DNA of 64,000 nucleotides from Chryseobacterium sp. GVT01B (GCF_019970045.1 NZ_JAHXYI010000009.1:1-64000); one strand, 5' to 3'; numbered from the stretch's first letter, positions 41,879 to 51,620 are shown. Numbers and translations: made by a program. The notes: generated from the sequence alone by a model not told the origin.

Positions 41879-43540
41879 ATGAAAGCGCTTAAAACCTTAA
41901 ACCCCTATTTTTGGAAACACAAAATACTGCTGTTTTGGGGAGTACTATTTATTATTGCCAGTAATTTCTTCAATATATATAAGGTTCAGTTTGTAGGAAA
42001 ATCTGTGGATGAACTTACAAAAAACGGTAACCTTGGCTTTAACAATCAGGTTTTGATCTATGTTGGAATCATTGTTGGATGTTCTCTGCTAACTGGATTC
42101 TTCACTTTTATGATGAGACAGACTATTATTGTGGCTTCCAGAAGAATAGAATATGAACTTAAAAATAAAATTTACAGACATTATCAGGATTTATCTTTAA
42201 CGGATTATAAACAGACAACCATTGGGGACTTAATGAACAGATTGAGTGAAGATGTGGTTGCCGTAAGAATGTATCTTGGTCCCGGCGTGATGTATGTTGC
42301 CAACCTGATCGTTCTGGTAGTGATCACGGCAATTTATATGGTGAAAACGGATGCATCCATGACGATGTGGACCTTGCTTCCGCTTCCGATTTTGTCTTTT
42401 GCTATTTATAAGGTAAGCTCAATTATTAATAAAAAGTCGAAGATCATGCAGAAAAGTCAGTCTGCAATTTCAACTTTTGTTCAGGACAGTTTTTCAGGAA
42501 TCCGTGTAGTAAAATTTTTCGCAAGAGAGAAATACATTGAAAAAAACTACGGAATTAAGGTAACTGATTATCAGAATAAGGCATTGGATCTGGCAAAAAC
42601 AGAAGCCTATTTCTTCACCATTATTCTCTTTGTAATCGGGCTTCTAAATGTAGCTATCATCTGGATTGGAGGTACAAAATATATTGCCGGAGAATTAAGT
42701 ATCGGTAAGATTGCAGATTTCTTCATGTATATCAATACCCTGATCTTCCCTTTCTCTATGGTTGGCTGGGTAACTTCTGTGAACCAAAGAGCTGAAGCAT
42801 CCATGCAAAGAATCAATGAATTCATGGATAAGAAATCTGAAATCATTAATACTAATTTTGAAACCTATCCTATCAAAGGAGATATCGAGTTCAGGAATGT
42901 TTCTTATGTATATCCTAATACGGGAATTAAAGCACTGGATAACTTAAGCTTTAAAGTGAAGGCCGGAGAATCTTTGGCCATTATGGGTAAAACCGGAAGC
43001 GGAAAATCAACGATTGCTCTTCTTCTATGCCGATTGATAGATCCGAGTGAAGGAGAGATTCTGATTGATGGTAAAAACCTGAAAGATCATAATCTGAGCA
43101 ACTACAGAAACTTCATTGGATATATTCCTCAGGAGAGCTATTTATTCTCTGATTCTATAGAAAATAATATCGGTTTTGCTATTGATCATCCTTCTCATGA
43201 GAAAGTGGTAGAATATTCAAATATTGCAGATGTTCACAAAAATATTATAGAGTTTAAAGAGCAATATAAAACACTTGTAGGTGAACGCGGAGTAATGCTT
43301 TCGGGAGGACAAAAACAAAGAATTTGCATTGCAAGAGCCTTAATTAAAGACCCGAATATCATCATTTTTGATGATTCATTGTCTGCTTTAGACACCGAAA
43401 CGGAGCAGAATATTCTGGAAAATATCGATAAAAAAATAAGTAACGCTACTTCCATAATCATCACACACAGAGAGTCTAGCGCTCAAAAAGCCGATCAAAT
43501 AATCAACCTCACGGAAATTGCCAATTCTGTAACCGCTTAG
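41879..43540 (+). CDS. ABC exporter, fused membrane and ATPase domains
   Basis: A 553-residue half-transporter has a six-segment membrane domain (about 1-310) and a nucleotide-binding domain (about 325-553). Walker A is GKTGSGKST (about 369), Q-loop IPQESYLFSD, signature LSGGQKQR and H-loop THRES. Walker B reads IIFDDSLSALD, so the usual catalytic Glu after the Walker B Asp is Asp. That change is typical of the degenerate site of heterodimeric exporters, yet no partner half is adjacent. Substrate could be a lipid, peptide or drug. The ATG at 41879 is chosen over a TTG at 41867, which lies inside the -7 box. Confidence 0.9.
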   Translation: MKALKTLNPYFWKHKILLFWGVLFIIASNFFNIYKVQFVGKSVDELTKNGNLGFNNQVLIYVGIIVGCSLLTGFFTFMMRQTIIVASRRIEYELKNKIYRHYQDLSLTDYKQTTIGDLMNRLSEDVVAVRMYLGPGVMYVANLIVLVVITAIYMVKTDASMTMWTLLPLPILSFAIYKVSSIINKKSKIMQKSQSAISTFVQDSFSGIRVVKFFAREKYIEKNYGIKVTDYQNKALDLAKTEAYFFTIILFVIGLLNVAIIWIGGTKYIAGELSIGKIADFFMYINTLIFPFSMVGWVTSVNQRAEASMQRINEFMDKKSEIINTNFETYPIKGDIEFRNVSYVYPNTGIKALDNLSFKVKAGESLAIMGKTGSGKSTIALLLCRLIDPSEGEILIDGKNLKDHNLSNYRNFIGYIPQESYLFSDSIENNIGFAIDHPSHEKVVEYSNIADVHKNIIEFKEQYKTLVGERGVMLSGGQKQRICIARALIKDPNIIIFDDSLSALDTETEQNILENIDKKISNATSIIITHRESSAQKADQIINLTEIANSVTA

Positions 43541-43581
43541 CCATTTCGTTCTCAATTGTTAAATAAATCATAAAAAAAATT

Positions 43582-43610
43582 TTGTGATTAAAAGAATTCT
43601 TTTATATTTG
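43582..43610 (+). promoter_or_regulatory. Promoter of the DUF3276 gene
   Basis: TTG at 43582-43584, an 18-base spacer and TATATTTG at 43603-43610 fit the flavobacterial consensus well, 29 bases before the start codon. Confidence 0.78.
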
Positions 43611-43639
43611 TTCTTAACAAGATTAAAAAATATCTAACA

Positions 43640-43975
43640 ATGAGTGAATACAAGGAACGCCATGAAAATGAGATTTTCACGAAGGTGTTAAAAGCAGGGA
43701 GAAGAACTTATTTCTTTGATGTGCGTGAGACGAAAGCAGGAGATTATTATCTTACAATCACTGAGAGTAAGAAAAATTTCGGAGAGAATGGGGAAGCTAC
43801 ATTCGAGAAGCATAAAATTTACCTTTATAAGGAAGATTTTAAGAGTTTTCAGGAGATGTTTAATGAGTCCACAGATTTCATCATTAATGAAAAGGGTGAG
43901 GATGTAATTTCAGAAAAACATGATAAAGACTTCAAAAGCAAATCATTCACAATTGATTCTGACGACGAAGTTTAA
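43640..43975 (+). CDS. DUF3276 (PUR-like nucleic-acid-binding) protein
   Basis: This 111-residue cytoplasmic protein belongs to DUF3276. KAGRRTYFFDVRETKAGDYY and YLTITESKK form the beta-sheet, and a helix FKSFQEMFNESTDFI follows. This fold is the PUR repeat, which binds single-stranded nucleic acid in related proteins, so an RNA/DNA-binding role is inferred. The acidic tail (KSFTIDSDDEV) is polar. It is well expressed to judge from a strong promoter and a terminator, both of its own. Confidence 0.88.
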   Translation: MSEYKERHENEIFTKVLKAGRRTYFFDVRETKAGDYYLTITESKKNFGENGEATFEKHKIYLYKEDFKSFQEMFNESTDFIINEKGEDVISEKHDKDFKSKSFTIDSDDEV

Positions 43976-43995
43976 AAAAGAATATCTAAAAACAC

Positions 43996-44021
43996 AAGCA
44001 TCTGAAAAAGATGCTTTTTTT
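43996..44021 (+). terminator. Rho-independent terminator of the DUF3276 gene
   Basis: An 8-bp stem AAGCATCT/AGATGCTT (43996-44003 with 44009-44016) with loop GAAAA is followed by a T-run. Confidence 0.88.
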
Positions 44022-44062
44022 ATGCCATACAATCAAAATTCAACAAACACTTATTACTACAT

Positions 44063-44086
44063 AAAAAAACGGACTAAAGCCCGTTT
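44063..44086 (-). terminator. Rho-independent terminator of the downstream 770-residue gene
   Basis: On the minus strand, AAACGG-GCTTTAGT-CCGTTT (44086 down to 44067) is followed by a U-run. It lies 45 bases after the stop at 44132. Confidence 0.85.
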
Positions 44087-44131
44087 AATATTATATTGAA
44101 TATTTATATTTAATTTACCGTGAGTGATTTC

Positions 44132-46444
44132 CTATCTTATAGTTACCATTTCTTTTGATTCCTCCTTATTATAAGATGCTGATTTCAGAAAACTGAATAA
44201 CACGTCTGGCACTTCATTCTGACATGGATCTGATTGTTTACTAGACTGAAGAGGGTTTCTAACAACTTGTGCTGCTGAAAACATAACTATGCCTCCATCT
44301 TTTCTAAGAGTAACCAATTCATCATTTTGAGAGCTTAAATCAAAATTCCCAAAACACATAACATTGTCTTTAGTTTGTAAGACAGGAAAACTTTCTGCGC
44401 CGAAAGCGCCTAAAATATTCCCATTTAATTTAAAAACTTTATAATCTCCATCAAAATTTCTGTGAGCAAAAATCTCGTCTACTCCATTTGCATCAATATC
44501 TCCTACAGCTAATCCTCTCCATTCTGAACCCGAACCCCAACCTGTAGATTGTGCTATTTTTGTCATAACCCCATTATCATCTATATTATAAACATATATA
44601 CCATTTTGCATATTATCTTCAGCATCTACAAGCAGAACAATCTCATCTTTACCAACATTATCAAGGTTACCTGAAGCAACTGCCGTAATTTTCGAATTCA
44701 CTGGTAGATTAAGAGCGTTAGTATGAACTAACTGAGGAGTCGTTCCATTAAAATTAAAAACAAGAACTTCTTTATTTAAATTTTTGACAGCAATAAAATC
44801 ATCCTTTCCTCCGGTGATAAAGTTTCCTGCTGCAGCTCCTACCCAATCAGATTGTGCATCCCAACCTATAGATTTTGTATGTTCAACAATATTATTGTTT
44901 TCAATTTTTAAAATATAAGCCCCATTATTACTGGCATCGGAATGATTACTTAAAGCAATAATCTCACTTTTGCTATCTCCAAAAAAATCACCGGCAGCTA
45001 TACCTCTCCAATCGTACTGTCCACTATAATATTTGTCGTTTGTAACGGAATGAAATTTTTTACCATAAGGTTGCATAGTTCCTATCATCCCATCATAATT
45101 TCTGATGACAACAAATTCATTAGCACTATCTCCATCAAAATTACCGCTCGCAATTCCTCTCCAATCGGAACCAGATCCCCATCCATGTTCCGTATTGACA
45201 GGTACAATTAAGTTTTCATAATAAGCCAAATAAGCAACTACTAAAGGAAAATTTTCAGGTGTCAAAGGTGTATAATAATTTTCTGCCGTTTGCATTTCAG
45301 CAAGTAACTGATATATTTTTTCATCATATTCAGATAAGCTCGCCCATTGAAAGCAGGTATAGGTACTTACGTCTTCGTCAACAGGGTGTGGATTCTTAAG
45401 ATTCCAGGGTGAATTAAGATAATTCACTCCATTATTTATATACAAAGGAGCCTTATAGATATCTTTCGTTAAGGTGTTAGCATAGGCCTTCATATCCAAA
45501 TCTGTATAAATAAGTGTTCCGCCCTTAGAGATATCATATTTACGGCACTCATAAGGAAAAGAGATTGTTAATCCGCCGTGAGAAATATCTTCCCGTAAAG
45601 TATTTTTTTTCCAATATGTCCATTTATTAGATTGTAAACCAGAATCAAAAGAGGTATTTGCTTTTAAAAAATTGGCAATTTTATCAAGCTGCCTAAGATA
45701 ACTTTGATCATCCGTCGCCCTGTACATCTGTACCAAAACCCTTCCCATGGAGCTTTGCATATTAAAAGGAGAAATCACTCCCTTATTGTATATTGGAGGG
45801 GTATTAGCATTAATAGAATCTCTTTCTTTATAATAACCTATACTATCATTAGAATTAGGATTAGGATATGGCTCCTCATGCCATTGATCTTTATGATAAA
45901 GAAGAGTTTCTCTTACCTTTTGTTTAAGATCATCAGAAATAGCTTTAAAACTCATATCATTATAACGCCCTCCCCCAATATATTTTAAATGATGAAGAGT
46001 AGAGTCTTTCTTAACTATTGCGGCAAACTTAGCCATAGGGTAAGTTATGTTAGCGCTATGTACCATATGCGCATAAGTTTTTCCTGAGTCCGCCTTTGGA
46101 TAATTGTAGTGATTATGAGACCAGGCAGCACCTGAAACATTACGATAATCAAAAATTTGACTTAGACCCGGCATCTGGCCCCTAAGATCATCTCTTCTGT
46201 CAATCACATTTCCAATAGTCCCTATTAAAACATTAGCATATTTCACGTCATGTGTTTTTTCATACATCATTACCAATGCTTCCATATGGGCAGATACTAT
46301 CCATGAAAATTCTAGTTGGTTTGAGCTGGTTGAGTTAATAGGTACTACAGCATATCCCTTACTATCAAAAAGGTCTTTATAATAAGATTGAGCATAAGAC
46401 TTTATTACGAATAAGAAAGCGAGAACTGTGAGGAGTTTTTTCAT
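44132..46444 (-). CDS. Secreted alpha-toroid plus FG-GAP/VCBS-like repeat protein, copy B
   Basis: A 770-residue secreted protein with signal peptide (cleavage about 19, SYAQS). Residues 20-425 are mostly helical with repeated aromatic pairs, resembling an (alpha/alpha)6 toroid of the kind found in glycoside hydrolases, lyases and epimerases. Candidate active residues are within conserved DRRDDLRG, AHMVHSANITYPM, HKDQW and DISHGGLTI. Residues 430-735 contain at least five repeats of the form WRGxAxGDFxGDxxxE(I/F)xxxRNxDG, typical of an integrin-like or VCBS beta-propeller. There is no T9SS tail; the end (DPCQNEVPDVLFSFL) is shared with the paralogue. It lies 42 bases downstream of that paralogue on the same strand. 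Function is unknown; a polysaccharide-active enzyme is an inference. Confidence 0.75.
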   Translation of the reverse strand: MKKLLTVLAFLFVIKSYAQSYYKDLFDSKGYAVVPINSTSSNQLEFSWIVSAHMEALVMMYEKTHDVKYANVLIGTIGNVIDRRDDLRGQMPGLSQIFDYRNVSGAAWSHNHYNYPKADSGKTYAHMVHSANITYPMAKFAAIVKKDSTLHHLKYIGGGRYNDMSFKAISDDLKQKVRETLLYHKDQWHEEPYPNPNSNDSIGYYKERDSINANTPPIYNKGVISPFNMQSSMGRVLVQMYRATDDQSYLRQLDKIANFLKANTSFDSGLQSNKWTYWKKNTLREDISHGGLTISFPYECRKYDISKGGTLIYTDLDMKAYANTLTKDIYKAPLYINNGVNYLNSPWNLKNPHPVDEDVSTYTCFQWASLSEYDEKIYQLLAEMQTAENYYTPLTPENFPLVVAYLAYYENLIVPVNTEHGWGSGSDWRGIASGNFDGDSANEFVVIRNYDGMIGTMQPYGKKFHSVTNDKYYSGQYDWRGIAAGDFFGDSKSEIIALSNHSDASNNGAYILKIENNNIVEHTKSIGWDAQSDWVGAAAGNFITGGKDDFIAVKNLNKEVLVFNFNGTTPQLVHTNALNLPVNSKITAVASGNLDNVGKDEIVLLVDAEDNMQNGIYVYNIDDNGVMTKIAQSTGWGSGSEWRGLAVGDIDANGVDEIFAHRNFDGDYKVFKLNGNILGAFGAESFPVLQTKDNVMCFGNFDLSSQNDELVTLRKDGGIVMFSAAQVVRNPLQSSKQSDPCQNEVPDVLFSFLKSASYNKEESKEMVTIR

Positions 46445-46486
46445 ATTTTATTTTTGTGATTATTTCAAATGTATTTTAGAATAACT

Positions 46487-48799
46487 TCAGTTATTATGAG
46501 CCGGGCTCAGGAAACTAAACAACACTTCCGGCAGCTCATTCTTACATGGATCTAATTGTTTATTAGTAGGAGGAGAAGGACTTTTAACAACTTTTACTGC
46601 AGAAAACATCACTATTCCACCATCTTTTCTAAGGGTAATTAGTTCATCATTTTTTGAAGCAGGATCAAAGTTTCCGAAACACATTACATTGTCTTTGGTT
46701 TGCAAAAGAGGAAAACTCTCTGACCCAACACCATTCAAAGTATTTCCATTTAATTTATATACATTATATTCTCCATCAAAATTTCTATGAGCAAGAATCT
46801 CATCCGTTCCATTTCCATCCAGATCTCCGACGGCTAATCCTCTCCATTCTGAATCAGATCCCCAATTTGTACGCTCAGCAATCTTTGTCATTATTCCACT
46901 ATCATCTATATCGTAAACATGTATTCCGTTATATGCTGTATTAGGGGAATTAACAAGTAATACAATCTCATCTTTATCATCATTATCCAAATTCCCAGAC
47001 GCTACTGCTACAATTTTTGAATTTGCAGGAAGATTAAGTGCATTACTATAGACTGGCTGGACAATAGTTCCATTAAATTTATATACAATTACTTCTGTAT
47101 TATAGTTTCTGGCTACAATAAAATCATCTTTTCCTCCATTGATAAAGTTTCCGGCAGTTACTCCAGCCCAATCAGAACCCATTCCCCAACCTGTGATTTT
47201 ATCACTTTCAACAATGTTATTATTTTCAATTTTTAAAACATAAATACCATTATCAGCACTATTAGCATGGTTACTTAATGCTATCATTTCACTTTTAGTA
47301 TCCCCAAAAAAATCACCGGCAGCTATCCCTCTCCAATCATATGAGTTTCCATAAACTTTGTTATTTGGAAACTTATAAAATATTCTGCCCTGAGGCTCCA
47401 TAATACTTATCACACCATCAAAATTCCTGATTACAGCAAATTCATCTTTACTATCACCGTAAAAGTTCCCTTTTGTAACTCCTCTCCAATCAGAACCTGT
47501 ACCCCATTCATGATCTGTATTGGTAGGTACAATTAACTTTTCATGAGTTGCCAAAAGTGCAATTGTCAGAGAAGAATAATAAGACAGATTATCTATAGGT
47601 ATATTAGTATAGTAGTTTTTAGCCGCATATAGATCATCAACTAACTGATATATTTGTCTATCATAATCTGAAAGACATAACCATCTATAAGAAATATAAT
47701 TATCCACTGATGCTTGAGGAGATATAACAGTTTTAACATCCCAAGGTTTACTATGATCACCAACTCCAAAATTGATGAACAAAGGAGAGGGAGAAATATC
47801 CTTAGTTAAAGTATTAGAATAGGCTTTCATATCCGAATCTTTATAAATAAGGTTTCCATTATTCAGAATCCCATACTTCCAACATTCGTATGGAAAAGCT
47901 ATGGTTAGCCCTGAGTGAGAAATATCATCAGAAAGCGAACCATTCTTTTTCCAATATTTCCAAGTATTCGCTCCCAGATTGGCATCAAGAAGTGTATTTA
48001 ATTTTAAAAAATTAGCAATTTGATTAAGCTGATTAAGGTACTTCACATCTTTTGTCGCCCTATACATTTGTACCAAGACCCTTCCCATAGAACTTTGCAT
48101 ATTAAAGGGAGAAATAATACCCTTATGCTTTATTGGAGGGGTATTAGCATTAATTGAATCTCTTTCTTTATAATAACCTATACTATCATCTGGATTTAGA
48201 TTAAGAGGGGGCTCTGTATGCCATTGGTCCTTATGATAAAGAAGGGTTTCTTCCACCCTCTGTATGAGATCATTAGCAATAGTAAGATATTTTTTGTTAG
48301 CATAGCGACCAGGAGGATATGAGTCCGAGTTCAAATTGTGAAGTGTGGAATCTTTCTTTACTATTGCTGCAAACTTAGCCATAGGATAGGTTATGTTAGC
48401 ACTATGCACCATATGAGCATAAGTTTTTCCTGAGTCCTGAATGATGTTATAATGATTGGTTGACCATGCAGCACCAGAAATTCCACGGTAATCAAATATA
48501 TTACTTACACCTGCTTGCGGAGGTTGCAGCTGATTTCTAAGATCATCTCTTCTATCAATTACATTACCCATACATTGTATTAAAGTATTAGCATATTTAT
48601 CATCATGCGTTTTTTCGTACATTAATACCAATGCTTCCATATGAGCAGATGTTGCCCATGAAAAATCGGTTTGGCTTCCACTTTTAGAATAACCAAGGTG
48701 TACATCATATCCCATGCTGTCAAACAAATTTTTATAATAGGACTGAGCATGGAATTTTATTACAAATAGCAGGGTAAGGATTGTAAAGAACTTTTTCAT
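46487..48799 (-). CDS. Secreted alpha-toroid plus FG-GAP/VCBS-like repeat protein, copy A
   Basis: This 770-residue protein has the same architecture as its neighbour (signal peptide to about residue 19, FHAQS). Identity with the downstream copy is high through the toroid and the propeller-like repeats (WRGVTKGNFYGDSKDEFAVI, WRGLAVGDLDGNGTDEIL). Differences are concentrated in short loops such as the segment after DRRDDLRNQLQPPQAG. It is preceded by a TATATTTG -7-like box (48859-48866) on the minus strand. The second copy also has its own TACATTTG (46466-46473) in front, so each may be expressed separately. The most likely origin is a tandem duplication. Function is unknown. Confidence 0.75.
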   Translation of the reverse strand: MKKFFTILTLLFVIKFHAQSYYKNLFDSMGYDVHLGYSKSGSQTDFSWATSAHMEALVLMYEKTHDDKYANTLIQCMGNVIDRRDDLRNQLQPPQAGVSNIFDYRGISGAAWSTNHYNIIQDSGKTYAHMVHSANITYPMAKFAAIVKKDSTLHNLNSDSYPPGRYANKKYLTIANDLIQRVEETLLYHKDQWHTEPPLNLNPDDSIGYYKERDSINANTPPIKHKGIISPFNMQSSMGRVLVQMYRATKDVKYLNQLNQIANFLKLNTLLDANLGANTWKYWKKNGSLSDDISHSGLTIAFPYECWKYGILNNGNLIYKDSDMKAYSNTLTKDISPSPLFINFGVGDHSKPWDVKTVISPQASVDNYISYRWLCLSDYDRQIYQLVDDLYAAKNYYTNIPIDNLSYYSSLTIALLATHEKLIVPTNTDHEWGTGSDWRGVTKGNFYGDSKDEFAVIRNFDGVISIMEPQGRIFYKFPNNKVYGNSYDWRGIAAGDFFGDTKSEMIALSNHANSADNGIYVLKIENNNIVESDKITGWGMGSDWAGVTAGNFINGGKDDFIVARNYNTEVIVYKFNGTIVQPVYSNALNLPANSKIVAVASGNLDNDDKDEIVLLVNSPNTAYNGIHVYDIDDSGIMTKIAERTNWGSDSEWRGLAVGDLDGNGTDEILAHRNFDGEYNVYKLNGNTLNGVGSESFPLLQTKDNVMCFGNFDPASKNDELITLRKDGGIVMFSAVKVVKSPSPPTNKQLDPCKNELPEVLFSFLSPAHNN

Positions 48800-49016
48800 G
48801 TTAATAGTTTTGATTTAAGATCATTTTAAAAGAATTATTTCTCATGATTTTGGCAAAACAAATATAAAAGTTTCAATCACCAAACCCTGAATTTATTTTC
48901 AAGAACTTAAAGAGACCCATTTTTGTGTATTGACTTACAAATTATAAGCGCAGAGTGGAAAAAATTTTTAGAAAGGATATGAAAAAAGAAGTATCTGTTA
49001 TTATTGAAACAGGCAT

Positions 49017-49051
49017 AAAATAAAAAAGTACACTTGTAAAAAGTGTACTTT
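49017..49051 (-). terminator. Rho-independent terminator of tRNA-His
   Basis: The 11-bp stem AAAGTACACTT/AAGTGTACTTT (49025-49035 with 49041-49051), loop GTAAA, is followed on the minus strand by a U-rich run and lies 5 bases beyond the tRNA 3' end. Confidence 0.9.
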
Positions 49052-49056
49052 CTTTG

Positions 49057-49131
<75 letters not shown>

Positions 49132-49143
49132 GTTTTGTGAGTG

Positions 49144-49173
49144 CAAATATAGAACATTTTCCTCAACTACCAA
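49144..49173 (-). promoter_or_regulatory. Promoter of tRNA-His
   Basis: The minus strand has TTG at 49173-49171, a 19-base spacer and TATATTTG at 49151-49144, ending 12 bases before the tRNA 5' end. It overlaps the last codons of bshB1. Confidence 0.75.
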
Positions 49174-49886
49174 ACAATTCCATCAAAATTTTTCAAAGAA
49201 ATTAACTTCTCAGACGTAAATCCCTCAGCATAAGCAACTCCCGATAACCGCCCTAAATCCTGAGCGCGGTAAGTTAAGCTTTCATAAAAGTCTTTTGTTG
49301 TAATCGGAGTTTCTGGTTCTTTAGAAGCCGGATCATAAAACTGAGTTTTATAGGCCATGCAGGATGCAATTTTTGTCTCCAGAAATTCTGAAATGTCAAT
49401 AACAAATTCCGGTTTGATATCTTTCCATTGAATATAATGAAAAACATGCTTCGGTCTCCACACCTCCTGGTTTTCGCCTTCTTCTACTGTTTCTATTTTT
49501 CTCAGTCCGGACAAAAAGCACGCATCCGATACTAATTTCGCTCCTTTTGCATGGTCTGGATGTCTATCATCAATTGCATTAGCTAACACGATTTCCGGGC
49601 GGTATTTGCGAATCATTTTTACGATCCTCATTTGGTATTCTTCAGAATTTACCAGAAAGCCATCTTTCATTCCAAGATTCTCTCTTGCTGAAAGTCCCAG
49701 AATTTTAGCAGCATCTGCCGCTTCTGCCTTTCTTGTTTCATCTGTACCTCTTGTTCCGAGTTCACCTCTTGTAAGGTCCACCACTACACATTTTTTACCC
49801 TCAGAAACCATTTTAGCAATAGTTCCGCCACATCCCAGCTCTACATCATCAGGATGTGCTCCAAAAGCAAGTATATCAGTTTTCAT
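49167..49886 (-). CDS. bshB1: Bacillithiol biosynthesis deacetylase BshB1
   Basis: This 239-residue zinc-dependent deacetylase removes the acetyl group from N-acetylglucosaminyl-malate in bacillithiol synthesis. It starts MKTDILAFGAHPDDVELGCG, the PIG-L/LmbE motif (AHPDD) with zinc-binding His/Asp. NAIDDRHPDHAKGAKLV supplies the third His, and YKTQFYDP and LSGVAYAEGF are family segments near the end. The ATG at 49886 is favoured: an upstream TTG at 49922 would lie in the terminator of the preceding gene. Other bacillithiol genes are not in the window. The product is a low-molecular-weight thiol that replaces glutathione. Confidence 0.93.
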   Translation of the reverse strand: MKTDILAFGAHPDDVELGCGGTIAKMVSEGKKCVVVDLTRGELGTRGTDETRKAEAADAAKILGLSARENLGMKDGFLVNSEEYQMRIVKMIRKYRPEIVLANAIDDRHPDHAKGAKLVSDACFLSGLRKIETVEEGENQEVWRPKHVFHYIQWKDIKPEFVIDISEFLETKIASCMAYKTQFYDPASKEPETPITTKDFYESLTYRAQDLGRLSGVAYAEGFTSEKLISLKNFDGIVW

Positions 49887-49902
49887 ATAATCAAAGATAA
49901 GT

Positions 49903-49943
49903 TTAAAATAAAAACTTCCCAAACATTACGAATGGGAAGTTTT
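49903..49943 (-). terminator. Rho-independent terminator of the exb-ton-TPR operon
   Basis: The 11-bp stem AAAACTTCCCA/TGGGAAGTTTT (49911-49921 with 49933-49943) with an 11-base loop is followed by U-rich sequence on the minus strand. It lies 25 bases after the TPR gene stop. Confidence 0.88.
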
Positions 49944-49967
49944 AATATCTGTAATTTACATTTTAAA

Positions 49968-51620
49968 TTACTTATTGATCTCTGCATTTAATTTTACAGC
50001 ATCCTGATAAGTAGGATCTAACTGTAGAGATTTAGCTACATAATCTTTAGCTTTTGCAAGATCAGTATCTTTATTCATATAAGCCACAGCAAAGTATGCA
50101 TAAGCAAGAGTCTGCTTGTTGGCTTCCTGATCAGCAGGTTTTACTGTACTGATGAATTTTTCGTAAGCCATTTTTGCCGCATCATTGTTTCCTGCCTGTT
50201 GGTAAGAATACCCCTGGCTGTAATAAGCTGGAGCCCAATCAGGAAGTAGAGCTGACATTTTCTGCCATGTAAGGATTGCTCCGTTCCAGTTTTTAATATC
50301 CTGGTAAGCTGTAGCTAACTTAAATAATGAATCAGAATCCTGGCTGTTAGCAGCAACTTTCTGTTTCAATGCTTCAATAGCAGGGTTAGTAGGTCCTTTG
50401 TCAACTTCTGACTGAGAAACACCTCCACCGCCAGCGATGTTAGCTAATTCAAGATCCCACTTCATTGTTTCATCTTTTGCAGCTTTTGCAATAGCAACTT
50501 TCTGCTGAGCCTCCGTCATTAAAGCCGTTTTTTTAGCAGCATCTTTTTCATCTTTTGCCAGACCTGCAGCAATAAGTCCTTGTAAACCTTGGTCAGCAGG
50601 CTGTACTCTTGTTTTCTCAGCTTGAGAAACGAAAGTATCCATGTTTTGCTTAGCATCCGCATAGTTTTTATCTGCGTATGCATTGTAAGCTCTTAATTTG
50701 AACTTGATAGGATCCTCAATTTTATCAAAAATCTTATCTAATACCATTTTAGAGTTTGCATAATCTTCGTTTGTGAAGTATAGTTTTGCAATTTCTAATT
50801 GAGTATATGGATCTTCATCAGCATATTTTGTATAGTTGATAAGGTCTTGTGTAGCTTTTGCATTCTGTTGGTATCTGATATCATAACCAGCCAATGCTTT
50901 ATATGCAGGAGCATAAGTAGCATCTACACCGATCGCTTTATCGATATTCTGCTTAGCTTGCTGCCATTGCTGTGCTGCCATCCATAAAGTTGCCATTCTT
51001 GTATAAACGGAAGCCTTATTTTTAGCAGTAGGTAATGCCTTATCATAAGCAGACATAGCCTCTCCCGGCATTCTTTTTAATCTGTAAGCATCTCCTAATG
51101 TATAATAATAATGTGCAGGAACACCTTTTTTCTCTGCTTTCTCAATAGCTTTAGTCAAAAACTGGATAGCAAGATCAGGTGAACTGTTCTTTTCAAATAA
51201 AGTTAAAGCTTCCGCAGCTCTGAAAAGAACTTCAGCATCTTTTTCTCTTGAATCAGTTACTACTTTCTGAATTTCAGCAACAGCATTTTTATCACCTTTG
51301 CCTAATTTAACAGCAGCTAAACCGATTTTGTTAAGATAGCTTTTTGAATCAGCAGCTAATCCTTTATTGAAGCTTTCAATTGCTTTAGCATAATCTGGCT
51401 CTCCCTGTCTTAAGAAAGTATTTCCCAAATAGAAGTAGTTTTCAGCTGTAGGCTCTTTAGCGATCATTTCAGTGAAGTTCGTTTTTGCCTGAGCAAATTT
51501 ATCACTGTCTATACTGTTAATACCATCCTGCAGTGTCTGTGCAGAGGCAAAACCGGTAAAAAATACCACGGCTGCTCCAAAAGCAATCTTCTTTACATTC
51601 ATATTCATTATATCTTTCAT
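49968..51620 (-). CDS. Secreted tetratricopeptide-repeat protein
   Basis: A 550-residue protein has a signal peptide (KKIAFGAAVVFFTGFASA) and about ten TPR-like helical pairs, such as AENYFYLGNTFLRQGEPDYA, YYYTLGDAYRLKRMPGEAMS and PAYYSQGYSYQQAGNNDAAK. TPR arrays scaffold protein complexes; here it is probably periplasmic. It is the last gene of a seven-gene operon that begins with exbB and includes two exbD and tonB, and it follows a PstS-like lipoprotein. A role in organising or sensing the TonB machine is inferred from that context. The exact start is uncertain among MKDIMNMNV, MNMNV and MNV; the first is given. Confidence 0.83.
   Translation of the reverse strand: MKDIMNMNVKKIAFGAAVVFFTGFASAQTLQDGINSIDSDKFAQAKTNFTEMIAKEPTAENYFYLGNTFLRQGEPDYAKAIESFNKGLAADSKSYLNKIGLAAVKLGKGDKNAVAEIQKVVTDSREKDAEVLFRAAEALTLFEKNSSPDLAIQFLTKAIEKAEKKGVPAHYYYTLGDAYRLKRMPGEAMSAYDKALPTAKNKASVYTRMATLWMAAQQWQQAKQNIDKAIGVDATYAPAYKALAGYDIRYQQNAKATQDLINYTKYADEDPYTQLEIAKLYFTNEDYANSKMVLDKIFDKIEDPIKFKLRAYNAYADKNYADAKQNMDTFVSQAEKTRVQPADQGLQGLIAAGLAKDEKDAAKKTALMTEAQQKVAIAKAAKDETMKWDLELANIAGGGGVSQSEVDKGPTNPAIEALKQKVAANSQDSDSLFKLATAYQDIKNWNGAILTWQKMSALLPDWAPAYYSQGYSYQQAGNNDAAKMAYEKFISTVKPADQEANKQTLAYAYFAVAYMNKDTDLAKAKDYVAKSLQLDPTYQDAVKLNAEINK

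Noticed and set aside
49887..49922. TTG-initiated start for bshB1
   Set aside because: It overlaps the terminator hairpin of the preceding gene; the ATG at 49886 begins the AHPDD-type motif correctly.
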